A stretch of DNA of 64,000 nt, taken from Chelatococcus asaccharovorans. GTDB lineage: Bacteria > Pseudomonadota > Alphaproteobacteria > Rhizobiales > Beijerinckiaceae. A program made the translations under genes and the position numbers. The DNA lies in NCBI RefSeq assembly GCF_003201475.1, contig NZ_QJJK01000001.1, forward strand, positions 384,501 to 448,500. The letters run 5' to 3'. This document shows, one piece after another, positions 16,658 through 25,224 of the stretch. Positions within the stretch are counted from its first letter, which is position 1, and each line of letters begins with the position of its first letter. The notes under the pieces were generated by a model. That model had not been told where the DNA came from. It was given only the letters and a program-made list of their open reading frames with translations, and did not search any database.

Positions 16658-16878
16658 CCGGCGTGCCGGTTTCCTCAGACTATTGCGCGGCGGGCCCGAG
16701 CGGTAGATGTAGATGCGCGTTTAGTGAAGAACGGCCAATATCTCCGCGGATGCCTAACTGTCGAGCGGCGATGGCTGCAGAGGATCAGCACTATAGCAGG
16801 GCGTTGAGGCACATGCCCGCAGGGGGAGCGGTCGAGACGAAAGGCGTGACCGCAGGGGAAGGCGCTTTCTGAAAGGCG
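16658..16878. other. Convergent intergenic region
   Basis: About 220 bases between the ATPase gene (plus) and the GGCT-like gene (minus). No gene, and no clear bidirectional terminator. Confidence 0.35.
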
Positions 16879-17610
16879 TTAAGCTTCCAGCATTTCGCTA
16901 CGCAACATCGTGATGACATCGCTATATGTATCAGTAGTTAACCAGCATGGCGCCGCCCTTTCGACGTGGCTCCAGATTTCGAGATCGGCTTCGGTGCGGA
17001 TACCGTGACGCACATTTTCCAGGAAATAGCGCTCATGACCGCCATCCTGGTCTATCCACGCATCGGCAACGGCATCTACTGTAGGCAGCCGAGCGTCTGG
17101 AACCGTCGCGGTTGCCAGGATGATGTCGATATCCAGCACTTCGCCGGCCGCACCGCTCGGCCATCCGATATCCAGATGCCCGTCAGGTTTCACGATCGAA
17201 AGACCTTTTGCGCCTACTTCCCGGAAATGATTACTCCAGTGAGCGGCCAATAACTTTCTAGCTTTATCGCTCCCGAGTAGTGCACCCACACATCCCCAAC
17301 CGCTCCCGATCGCGCCGGGCGCAGATGTGGGCGCCTCGGCCTTCCATAGCGCACCAGCCTCGACCACCAAGTCATCGATCGTTTCGATCTCAAGCTGACA
17401 GGGCACCAGAATCGCCACGCCGGAAGGGTCGTCCGATCGAAGGGTCATCGTAAAGGTATTCCCGCGCGAACGTGATCTACGGCCATAATATATCGGCGCT
17501 TTCACCGGCATACGCCTGCCGATGTCCAGCCGCGTGTTTCGCCAGTTTACCCGCCCGTCTGTCTCAGAGTCCCAGAGAAGTGAGCCTATGATCAGAATTC
17601 CACATTTCAT
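16879..17610 (-). CDS. Gamma-glutamylcyclotransferase-like protein
   Basis: A 243-residue protein starting MKCGILIIGSLLWDSE. The strand-then-GSLLW start, followed by an arginine-rich YYGRRSRSRGNTFTMTL stretch, recalls the BtrG/gamma-glutamylcyclotransferase (ChaC/GGCT) fold, where YGSLxW forms the substrate loop. The catalytic acid of that fold cannot be placed with confidence, and the second half has no match I know. It follows the AIPR gene by 47 bases on the same strand, so it is probably the last gene of the defence operon. GGCT-type proteins can cleave gamma-glutamyl or similar small-molecule bonds, so a nucleotide- or peptide-modifying effector role is possible but unproven. Confidence 0.55.
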   Translation of the reverse strand: MKCGILIIGSLLWDSETDGRVNWRNTRLDIGRRMPVKAPIYYGRRSRSRGNTFTMTLRSDDPSGVAILVPCQLEIETIDDLVVEAGALWKAEAPTSAPGAIGSGWGCVGALLGSDKARKLLAAHWSNHFREVGAKGLSIVKPDGHLDIGWPSGAAGEVLDIDIILATATVPDARLPTVDAVADAWIDQDGGHERYFLENVRHGIRTEADLEIWSHVERAAPCWLTTDTYSDVITMLRSEMLEA

Positions 17611-17657
17611 CACAAAATGCCGTTTCTCTGTTTGTACCCCAAGATGTCGTTTGCTGG

Positions 17658-19712
17658 TTAGAGTATCCCCTCATGCTGAGCCTTGCCGAGGATTTCCATA
17701 AGGACAGCACTCTGCTTTTCCGTAGGGATCTTTGTGGGCATCTGCTCCGCAATCTTGAGTATACCCATCTCCTTCGGCGTCAAAAGCCGACGGCTTGTGC
17801 CTTCCTTCAGAATGAGGGACCAATGTGCCGTCGGCACTTCGAAAACCTGCTTCTGCACCTCGATCCCGTTGTCGATTTTCTGAGTCTGCCGTGCGGTCTT
17901 CGCTTCGTGCCGGTTATCCTCGACGGACGCGAGTGCGGCCCAGAACTCCTCGGGCAGAAGCTCGGCGATGTCGTCGGCCTGTTCGAACAACCGTGTCCAG
18001 CAACCCTCCCTCTTGCACCATTCGGAGATGTTCGAGATGCCCTGTGGCGGGCGGATGATATCCTCGTTCACGGCCGTCGCAATGGTAGCCAGCGCCTGTG
18101 AAAGCACTTCGTCCACCCCTTGAGCGGCCCATATTCTTTGATAATCCGGCGTTGTTTTCCGACGCTTCGTAATCTCTCCGAGCATGGAAAGCGTGTAGGC
18201 TACGATGTTCGCGCGGTAGCCGCCATTGTACCAGGACTGCGCGGAAACGAGCCTCTCGGTCGCGCGAAACAGAATGCCCCGCGCAATCGCCCGACGGAAA
18301 TACAATTCGTTGAAGGCGTCCGACGACTTTTCCCATTCCTTACCGATCCTGAGGGCATAACGGGCGAAGTTCTTCTGGCTGCCAAGGTTCACCCATCGGG
18401 GGTGATCGTCGAAGACGTTCTCGAACTTGGCGAGATCGGTCTTTGTGAGCATCTGCGTCTTGGGATATTCCGCCCGGCAGCGCTTCTGTTCGCTGGCCGT
18501 CAGCTTCGACTGCGCATCCACATACTGACCGCGTGCCCGCTCGTAGAACCATTTGGTCTCGCGCTGCGCGCCCTGCTGAGCGGGAGCCCAGATGCGGCGC
18601 GAGAATTCGGCCATTCGGACGTGGAAGGGGTGATTGGAGAAGAAGTCGGCCGCGTTCACCCGGTTCTGAGTGTTGGCATATTCCGAAATGCGGGGAACGA
18701 CCATCTCGCTCTGCTCGCTGTCGATCACTGACAGCTTCATCTGGACGAAGATGCCCGACAGGTCGGCCTTGTCGCGGCGCTGGGTGTGGAAGAGTGAGGC
18801 TGTTGTCTGGCCGCCGTTCACGATCTGAAGATCAGTCATGCGGACGATCTGGAGCCCGGTATCGGTCATCCGCGTCTCGACCTCCTGCGCCGTCGCGGTG
18901 ATGCCGTTGTTATAGGCGAAGAACATCTGCGGTTCATTGAGAATGGTTGCGCGGATGCCCTTGTTCACTTGCGCGCGGGCCTGGAGGAACGTCCGCACAT
19001 TCTGCTCCAGCAGGCGGGCGCTGTATCTGTCGTAGAGCGCGGCGAGGATATTGGCCGGCATAACGATCAGGTAGGATTGATAAGAGTCCGAGCCGAGATT
19101 GGCGGGCAGGCAGTTGATGCCGTTCCCGAACAGCTCCACAAAATCGATATTGAGCGGCTCCTTGTGGCCGCGCGAGCTGCGCTGGCGCTGGAACCGCGCC
19201 ATGTCCCAGATGTGGTAGGTGGCACGGATACCGCCCACCTCGCCATCCGGAAACGCCTGGAAGCGGTCGCTGAGCAGCCGCTCGGAGGTCAGGTAGAAAT
19301 TGACTTGGCGAAGCATTGCGCGGCGGTCGGCGATCTGCCGGACGAGACCGTATTCCGGTGTGGTCACGTCGGGCTCCAGTGTGCGCTGAAGGCTTGCCTC
19401 GAAAAAGTTGACGACCCTCTTGAAGGCCGCATCCACGTCGGTTCGGGTCAGGGTTTCCAGTTCACGGCGGCAGTCGAAGTCAGCCACGAAGATGTCGAGT
19501 GCGCCCTCGTCATTGAACCAATAGCCATCGACGCGCATGCCGCGCGGAGCGCGGTAGTGGCAGTGCTCGAATCCCTCGATGAAGCCGGTTTCGATCAGCT
19601 CGGTGGAGACCGCCTCCATGAAGGCTTCAAGCTGATAGGTACTATTGGCCTCGGCGTCGGCCAGCGTCTCCTGACGGAAGTCGTGAAAGAACTCCTCGAC
19701 CGTCTGTTCCAT
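17658..19712 (-). CDS. AIPR family (abortive infection phage resistance) protein
   Basis: A 684-residue AIPR protein. The family signature is clear: FFAYNNGITATAQEV (about 264-278) and LQIVNGGQTTASLFH (about 295-309), followed by an ISEYANTQNRVNAADFFSNH block. The N-terminal ~110 residues (VDGYWFNDEGALDIFVADFD) have the spacing of a small nuclease-like or sensor fold seen in many AIPR proteins, but I do not see a complete PD-(D/E)XK site. The ATG at 19712 overlaps the stop of the DUF4420 gene. AIPR proteins recur in defence islands, including those with Z1 helicases and MORC-type ATPases, where their job is unknown. Confidence 0.9.
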   Translation of the reverse strand: MEQTVEEFFHDFRQETLADAEANSTYQLEAFMEAVSTELIETGFIEGFEHCHYRAPRGMRVDGYWFNDEGALDIFVADFDCRRELETLTRTDVDAAFKRVVNFFEASLQRTLEPDVTTPEYGLVRQIADRRAMLRQVNFYLTSERLLSDRFQAFPDGEVGGIRATYHIWDMARFQRQRSSRGHKEPLNIDFVELFGNGINCLPANLGSDSYQSYLIVMPANILAALYDRYSARLLEQNVRTFLQARAQVNKGIRATILNEPQMFFAYNNGITATAQEVETRMTDTGLQIVRMTDLQIVNGGQTTASLFHTQRRDKADLSGIFVQMKLSVIDSEQSEMVVPRISEYANTQNRVNAADFFSNHPFHVRMAEFSRRIWAPAQQGAQRETKWFYERARGQYVDAQSKLTASEQKRCRAEYPKTQMLTKTDLAKFENVFDDHPRWVNLGSQKNFARYALRIGKEWEKSSDAFNELYFRRAIARGILFRATERLVSAQSWYNGGYRANIVAYTLSMLGEITKRRKTTPDYQRIWAAQGVDEVLSQALATIATAVNEDIIRPPQGISNISEWCKREGCWTRLFEQADDIAELLPEEFWAALASVEDNRHEAKTARQTQKIDNGIEVQKQVFEVPTAHWSLILKEGTSRRLLTPKEMGILKIAEQMPTKIPTEKQSAVLMEILGKAQHEGIL

Positions 19713-20677
19713 CAGTTCCCCCCGAAGGCTTCCTCGTTGTCGCATTCGTAGGGCGCAATGGCTTCCAGCCGGATATCATATGCGACTCTGTCGATGCCGG
19801 TCGGCAGTTGCGACCGCATGAGCCGAGGAAAACCGTCGCCGACGCGATAGCTGTGCACATCGCTGACGACGAAGCGCGGTCCGTCATAGTCGGGTAATGG
19901 CGCATATCCGTGCGCGACCAGCTTTCGATCGAATGCCTCGACGGCTTCCGCTTCCGCGAGCTGCGTCTGCACGGCGCCGACGATCTCGTTGAGCGATCGT
20001 GCGCCCGTAGCGTCAGGCAGATTGCTCAGCCTGTAGATGCGCAGAAACAGTTCATCATTGAGCGATTCGAGCTGATCCTCTGAAGAAATGCGGACTGTGC
20101 TGCGCTCGGTGCCGGAGAGCGATTTGATCTCCACCGCCGTGTTGCCGAAGATGAAATCCTGATGCGACTTTTCCGGGCCGAGCCAGGCCTCGACGACTGC
20201 GGTGGTGGAAGCCTGCCGCTCGATCAGTTCCAGAAGAAAGGTGAGTTCGGCGAAGAGGCCGCGGACCTCCTCGGCCGACAGGTGTTGGCTGCGACCGGAC
20301 AGAAAGGTTTTCCAGCGCCGGATATGGGCCAGCGCGACGGCGAGCGAACTGGCGGAGTCGGTGGCGCGCTCCAGCGCGGATGCGAGCGTGAGGCAGAGCC
20401 CCTCGAAAAGATCGCGATCGACCTGTTTCTCAAGGGTGAGGACAAGGCGCTGCCGTCCCGATTCGCCTCCGCGAAGATCGACTTCAATGCCATGCACCGT
20501 GACCGCATTCTTCCGGAACTGGTCGGTGTGGTCGCCCTGAAGCTCCACAATGAACAGACAGGCGCCAGTCGTGTCCCGTCCCCAGAAGCAAGGCACGGCG
20601 GTTTCGCCAGGCACTTGGCGGACGTTGAAGTCCGCGCCGGGAACCGCGATGTCATCCCAAGGCGAGGACTCAGACAT
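19712..20677 (-). CDS. PD-(D/E)XK family protein, DUF4420 type
   Basis: A 321-residue nuclease-fold protein. An acidic residue of the first helix lies in LFAELTFLLELIE (about 141-153), and the catalytic strand pair is D174 in HQDFIFG with E183-x-K185 in AVEIKS, fitting the PD-(D/E)XK pattern; a following serine-rich strand (ERSTVRISSEDQL) is typical of DUF4420. The start overlaps the Z1 stop by eight bases and the stop overlaps the AIPR start, so translation is coupled on both sides. Likely the DNA-cleaving subunit paired with the Z1 helicase and MORC ATPase. The active-site residues are all present. Confidence 0.88.
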   Translation of the reverse strand: MSESSPWDDIAVPGADFNVRQVPGETAVPCFWGRDTTGACLFIVELQGDHTDQFRKNAVTVHGIEVDLRGGESGRQRLVLTLEKQVDRDLFEGLCLTLASALERATDSASSLAVALAHIRRWKTFLSGRSQHLSAEEVRGLFAELTFLLELIERQASTTAVVEAWLGPEKSHQDFIFGNTAVEIKSLSGTERSTVRISSEDQLESLNDELFLRIYRLSNLPDATGARSLNEIVGAVQTQLAEAEAVEAFDRKLVAHGYAPLPDYDGPRFVVSDVHSYRVGDGFPRLMRSQLPTGIDRVAYDIRLEAIAPYECDNEEAFGGN

Positions 20678-23327
20678 CGTAGTCTTCCTCCTCGTCCGGG
20701 TCATCGCCGTAGCCCTGCATCTGCTGGAGCCAGACTTTATTCACGACCACGTTGATGGTGGTCGAATAGTCTCCGTAGGGAAAGCTCACGCCAAAAGCGG
20801 CGATCGGCCCCGTCACAGACTCGTCCCTGGGTTCGAGGCTGTGGATCATGAGGAGCGGTCTGTTCCGGACCATCCGATAATGCGTGTCGGACACCGCTCC
20901 GGTTCCATCCTCATCGCCGGCTAGCGCCTCCGCTTCCTCCCGCTGTGCATCGTCGAGCCCGAGCTTCTCGTCGCCGCGGGAGGCGACGCGATCCTTGTTC
21001 AAGCGCCACGCGGTTCCGTTCGGCTGATCCTTGCCGACGACGCGCACCTGGTTTCTCAGGGTAAAGGGTTTCTCGCCGGGTACGCCCGAGGGAGAGATTA
21101 GCAGCACGTCGGTCAGCGGACGCTTTTCCGCGATCCGTTCGAGGTAGTTCAACACGTCCGATTTTATGCCAGTGAAGGTCGAGTGACACTCGAACCGGGT
21201 CAGGAAATCCTCGACCACCGCAATCGGAACGTCGCGGAAGATGACGCCCTTTTCGGTGGCCTCCTCCGGATGCCCTCCGAAGCCGCCGCGCCAGTGCTCG
21301 GCGATAAGCTCGAAGTTCCGAGCGTTCACCTCCGGATCGGTCGAGACGACGTAGCTCTCCCGCAACCGCCCGCTGAAGCTCTGTTCGACCGTGACCTCCT
21401 GGCCGGACCGCATCTTATTGGTAGCGGTGATCAGCAGGCTGTCCGGGTGCGAACGGACATACAGACCGAAATCCTTCGGGCTAAGTCCGTCGCGCCTCAT
21501 CCGCTTGACTTGCTGGGTGAGTTCCTCCGCGGCCTCAGCGATATGCGAGTACCAATTGATGGAGTCGCGCGAGAGGTGGACGCGGCAGAGGTCCTCGAAG
21601 CCCGGACGGTAGCCGAACCAACGGCCCATCTGCATGAGCGTGTCGTACATCTTGGTGTTGCGATACATGTAGCTGACGGTCAGACCTTCGATGGTCAGGC
21701 CGCGTGACAAGCTGAGCCCGCCGACGGCAATCGCGGTCAGACCGACGCCCTCCTTCTCGTACCGGGTGTAGTCGAGAACCTCGTCGCTCTTACTGTTGAT
21801 GACGTAGAGATGGAGCTGATCGAACGCGCTATTGAGCGTCGCCTTTACCTCGGACCAAGTGAAGCCCGCATCAGCATATTCGGCGTCGAACGCCTGTTTC
21901 AGACCCTGCATGTACACATTCGCCGAGGAAACAGATTCCGGCATCAGATAGTTGGTCCGGACCGCCTCCCTGATCTTCTTCTCGCGCAGGCTGAGGAAAT
22001 CGCGCACGGCCTGCTGCACCGGCACGAACCGCGACACGTTGATCATCATCGAGCAGTGCTTGCCGGTCTGCCCGCGCAGGTTGCGGATGGCACGCGCGAC
22101 GATGAACTCGTCGAGGGCGTGGTAGAGGCTGGGCGGCAGCTCCGGGACGGGGTCGTCACGTTTATGCCTGTAAGGGAGGAAGTCCTCGCAGTCGTCGATC
22201 GGCTTCACGATCGACTGGCTGGTCTCGTCGTCGAGGAAGACCTTCTCCGCACCGAAATAGGTCGTCGGCGCGTCGAGGCAGTAGATGAAGTCGCGCGGGA
22301 ACAGCTCCTCGCGCACGTCATCGTCATAGGCATCGGGATTGATGAAGATGTTGGCGAACGGAGTCGCCGTGTAGCCAACGTAGCAGGATTTCGCGAACAG
22401 CCCGAGGATGCGCCGGATCATGGCGTTCGTGCGGGTCGGGTCGAGATCCTCCTTGTTGGTGTTGATCGAGGCATTGTCGGCCTCGTCGTCAATCAGTAGC
22501 ATCGGCACGTCGGAAATCCGGCCGTCGCCTTCGGCGTCAAGCGCCTTCAGCCACTTGTGGAGGGCCGTCAGCGTCGTGACATTCTTCTTGATGATGAGGA
22601 TGATCGGCTTTGAGAAATCGTTGATTTTCCAGCCGCTCTTTGCCGCGGTGTTCTTGTTGAAATCCTCGTTGATGTTGGTGAGCGTTGCAGGATGAGGATA
22701 GCCGAGGTCGAGGCCGACGCCGATGGAGCGACGGTCCTCGGGGTCGCTGGACCGCCCGATGAAGGCTTCATCGATGCGCTCCTGGGTCTGCTTGCGCAGG
22801 TTGTTGTGAATACCGGCAATGACGATGATAAACTTGTAGCCGGCATCGGCGGCGCGGGCGATCAGGCCGGTGTAGTTGGCCGTCTTGCCGGACTGGACAT
22901 GTCCGATGACCAGCCCGCGGCGGTTCCAGCTCGTGCCCTCGCTGTGGGGGTCCTGGAGATGCCCCAGGATGCGGCTGGTAACGTCGCTCAGGGACTGCAC
23001 CATCCGGGGCGGCCAACCGTCCTTCAACAGGAAATTCTCGTAGGCGCCGCCATAGGTCCAGGTGATATCCTCGCGTTTGCGGACCCACTGATCATCATGC
23101 TTCGCGGTGACGTCGACGAGCGAGACACCCGCGCCCATGCGCGTATCGACCGAGATCATCGCTTCGGTGATGATGTTGCGGAGATCGCCGGTGTAGCCGA
23201 AAATGGCGGCGATCTGCTTCGCCTTTTCCTCCACCTGTTCGCGCGTCGGTGTCTCGGTCAGATTGGCAAGACCCGAGATAAGCGCGTTGGCAATATTCCG
23301 TTCTTCCGTAATTGTGGTGGCGCTCAC
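20670..23327 (-). CDS. Z1 domain superfamily II helicase-like protein
   Basis: An 885-residue SF2-type ATPase with a Z1 domain. Motif I is GHVQSGKTANY (Lys148); motif II is MLLIDDEADNAS (about 276-286); motif III is YTATPFAN (about 319-326); motif VI is QMGRWFGYRPGF (566-577). The Z1 domain lies between and after these (GLSLSRGLTIEGLTVSYMYR). The C-terminus is very acidic (DDPDEEEDYDV). Z1 proteins of this form are fixed partners of MORC-like ATPases, DUF4420, AIPR, Vsr and cytosine methylases in predicted restriction systems. It probably translocates on DNA and drives the nuclease. The start lies three bases before the MORC stop, another overlap in the operon. Confidence 0.92.
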   Translation of the reverse strand: MSATTITEERNIANALISGLANLTETPTREQVEEKAKQIAAIFGYTGDLRNIITEAMISVDTRMGAGVSLVDVTAKHDDQWVRKREDITWTYGGAYENFLLKDGWPPRMVQSLSDVTSRILGHLQDPHSEGTSWNRRGLVIGHVQSGKTANYTGLIARAADAGYKFIIVIAGIHNNLRKQTQERIDEAFIGRSSDPEDRRSIGVGLDLGYPHPATLTNINEDFNKNTAAKSGWKINDFSKPIILIIKKNVTTLTALHKWLKALDAEGDGRISDVPMLLIDDEADNASINTNKEDLDPTRTNAMIRRILGLFAKSCYVGYTATPFANIFINPDAYDDDVREELFPRDFIYCLDAPTTYFGAEKVFLDDETSQSIVKPIDDCEDFLPYRHKRDDPVPELPPSLYHALDEFIVARAIRNLRGQTGKHCSMMINVSRFVPVQQAVRDFLSLREKKIREAVRTNYLMPESVSSANVYMQGLKQAFDAEYADAGFTWSEVKATLNSAFDQLHLYVINSKSDEVLDYTRYEKEGVGLTAIAVGGLSLSRGLTIEGLTVSYMYRNTKMYDTLMQMGRWFGYRPGFEDLCRVHLSRDSINWYSHIAEAAEELTQQVKRMRRDGLSPKDFGLYVRSHPDSLLITATNKMRSGQEVTVEQSFSGRLRESYVVSTDPEVNARNFELIAEHWRGGFGGHPEEATEKGVIFRDVPIAVVEDFLTRFECHSTFTGIKSDVLNYLERIAEKRPLTDVLLISPSGVPGEKPFTLRNQVRVVGKDQPNGTAWRLNKDRVASRGDEKLGLDDAQREEAEALAGDEDGTGAVSDTHYRMVRNRPLLMIHSLEPRDESVTGPIAAFGVSFPYGDYSTTINVVVNKVWLQQMQGYGDDPDEEEDYDV

Positions 23328-24802
23328 GCAAAAGCCTCGCTGATGAATTTTTCGGCCGCCTCAATCTGGCCATCGAAGAGGTGCGTCGAGCGCACAATAT
23401 TTAGAAAAGCGTTCGGGTCGCCCGGGCCGTCTCCGTAGAGGACCTGCTTGAGGCTCCTCAGCCGGTCCAGCGTCCGGTTCTCGTCCACAATTGTCTGGCT
23501 CACTTCGCGCGGATGGGTCGAGTAATCCGAGTAGATCATTTCAACTGGCAGGGCAGCGGCGATTGAATCGAGCAGCACGCGAAGCGACACCATATCCTCA
23601 GGCGAAAGCCTCTCGCTCAGCGATGTGATGAGCGGATGCTGTTCATTGATCGAGAAGCGGATGCCGCCGTGATCGGCATAGCGTTCCCAGAGCGGAGCCT
23701 GGTTCTCCTGAAACAGCTTCTGCCCCCTACCACGATGCACGGTCACACTGCGGGCGGTGATCTTAGTGATGATCTGGCGAAGGCGCTCCCGCACGACCTG
23801 CGGGGGGCGAGCGCGCGATTTTTTGATGTCGATGGTCCAGGCCTCGTCGAGGCTGTTGGGGAAATCGATCTGGACCCGAGCGAGCTTCGTCGCTTCGCCT
23901 TTGGGCACGAGTCGGAACCAGTCACCCCACGCCATCAATCGTCCGTTCCGATAGATGTAAGCGCCCTGATTGGAGATGAAGTCGCTGCGGTCCTGATAAT
24001 AGTCGTACTCCGATGCGGACAGCCTGCTGTGGTGAGGCAGGATGTAAGGCTGCATCGAAACCGCCACGTCATCGACCCAGACGGTTTCCTCGGGGAGGAT
24101 CTGTGTCGCCGTATTCCTCCTGCAGAAGGGATCGAAGGGTGTGATCGGATGGCCGTTAATGCGAATCGCCAGTTTCCGTCGGCCTTTCACTTCACCTGCG
24201 AGGAAGCGGTGGAACACCAGCGATAGGTGTCGTTCGACGATGGCCAGCTTCTCGTTGACAATTTCATCCCGCTTCTGCCCGGTCTCATCTTCGAACAGTC
24301 GGTCGAGGTCACGCCAGATGACCAGCGTGCCGGTATCGCCCAGCATTTCGAAGAACGGCTGCGCCGCGATATCAGCCGGCTCGAGAACGGCGATGAACCA
24401 GTCATCGTCCTCCTCGACCTGGGCGAGATCCCATTCTGCGCCGGCACGATGGCCGCTCACGGCGCTCACGACGGTGAGCCGACGGCATTGGGAGAAGGAC
24501 GCAGTCTTAAGCCCAAGACCGAAGCGTCCCAAGTCCTTCGGCCCACGTTTCTTGCGGGGGTCCGCCGCACCGTGGCGCATGGCGGCTATCACCTCGGCTT
24601 CCGTCATGCCCCGTCCATTGTCGATAATGACGAGGACCGGAGCGCTTCGGCTCATGTCGCAAAAGATTTGGATGTCGGTTGCGTCTGCGGAGATGCTGTT
24701 GTCGATCAGGTCGGCAATCGCAGTTTCGAGCGAGTAGCCGAGATCGCGGAGAGATGCCGTCAGGCTGGAGGCGCTCGGCGGAAGATGGTGGGCGCGCGCC
24801 AT
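23324..24802 (-). CDS. MORC/HSP90-like GHKL ATPase
   Basis: A 492-residue GHKL-fold ATPase with a following S5-like domain. Motif I is TAIADLIDNSISA (about 28-39), motif II VIIDNGRGM (about 58-66), motif III LGRFGLGLKTASFSQ (about 91-105). In most GHKL proteins the catalytic base in motif I is Glu; here the matching residue appears to be Asp31 (DLIDN), as also in some prokaryotic MORC relatives. Prokaryotic MORC ATPases occur in predicted restriction systems with Z1, nuclease and methylase genes and are thought to be DNA-clamping or remodelling factors, related to eukaryotic MORC and MutL. The start overlaps the vsr stop (TGATG). Confidence 0.9.
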   Translation of the reverse strand: MARAHHLPPSASSLTASLRDLGYSLETAIADLIDNSISADATDIQIFCDMSRSAPVLVIIDNGRGMTEAEVIAAMRHGAADPRKKRGPKDLGRFGLGLKTASFSQCRRLTVVSAVSGHRAGAEWDLAQVEEDDDWFIAVLEPADIAAQPFFEMLGDTGTLVIWRDLDRLFEDETGQKRDEIVNEKLAIVERHLSLVFHRFLAGEVKGRRKLAIRINGHPITPFDPFCRRNTATQILPEETVWVDDVAVSMQPYILPHHSRLSASEYDYYQDRSDFISNQGAYIYRNGRLMAWGDWFRLVPKGEATKLARVQIDFPNSLDEAWTIDIKKSRARPPQVVRERLRQIITKITARSVTVHRGRGQKLFQENQAPLWERYADHGGIRFSINEQHPLITSLSERLSPEDMVSLRVLLDSIAAALPVEMIYSDYSTHPREVSQTIVDENRTLDRLRSLKQVLYGDGPGDPNAFLNIVRSTHLFDGQIEAAEKFISEAFA

Positions 24803-25224
24803 CAATCGTCCTTCCGCAGATCGCTCGCCAAACGACGAGCAACACCTTCCGCATCCGCCTTAAGCTCGCACTCCCAAACGGTCAGGACGGTCCAACCGGC
24901 AGCTTCGAGCTCTGCTTGATTGCGAGCGTCGCGGCTGACATTGCCATCGAACTTCGCCTGCCAGAATTCCCGGCGCGTCGAGGGCGTGGTTGCATTCCGG
25001 CAGCCAGGATGCCGATGCCAGAAGCAGCCGTGAACGAAGATCGCAGTCCGATATCTGGGGAGAATGATGTCAGGGCGGCCGGGAAGCTGCTTCGCGTGGA
25101 GCCGGAAGCGGAATCCCGCGCGGTGCAGCAGCGAACGCAGCACCAGTTCAGGGCCGGTGTCCCGGCCTCTGATCCTTGACATGTTCCAGCTTCTGCGTTC
25201 GCTCGTCAGCGTGTCTGCCATCAT
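24802..25224 (-). CDS. vsr: Vsr-type very short patch repair endonuclease
   Basis: A 140-residue Vsr endonuclease. It shows RSWNMSRIRGRDTGPELVLR, GFRFRLHAKQLPGRPDIILP and the active-site region RYRTAIFVHGCFWHRHPGC with the catalytic Asp and paired His residues and the structural zinc ligands; EFWQAKFDGNVSRDARN completes the fold. Classic Vsr nicks T:G mismatches that arise by deamination at Dcm sites, which fits its place right after the methyltransferase gene (stop/start overlap at 25221-25224). In MORC-Z1 islands Vsr-like nucleases may instead take part in restriction. A longer frame to 25401 only extends into the methyltransferase gene and is not used. Confidence 0.92.
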   Translation of the reverse strand: MMADTLTSERRSWNMSRIRGRDTGPELVLRSLLHRAGFRFRLHAKQLPGRPDIILPRYRTAIFVHGCFWHRHPGCRNATTPSTRREFWQAKFDGNVSRDARNQAELEAAGWTVLTVWECELKADAEGVARRLASDLRKDD

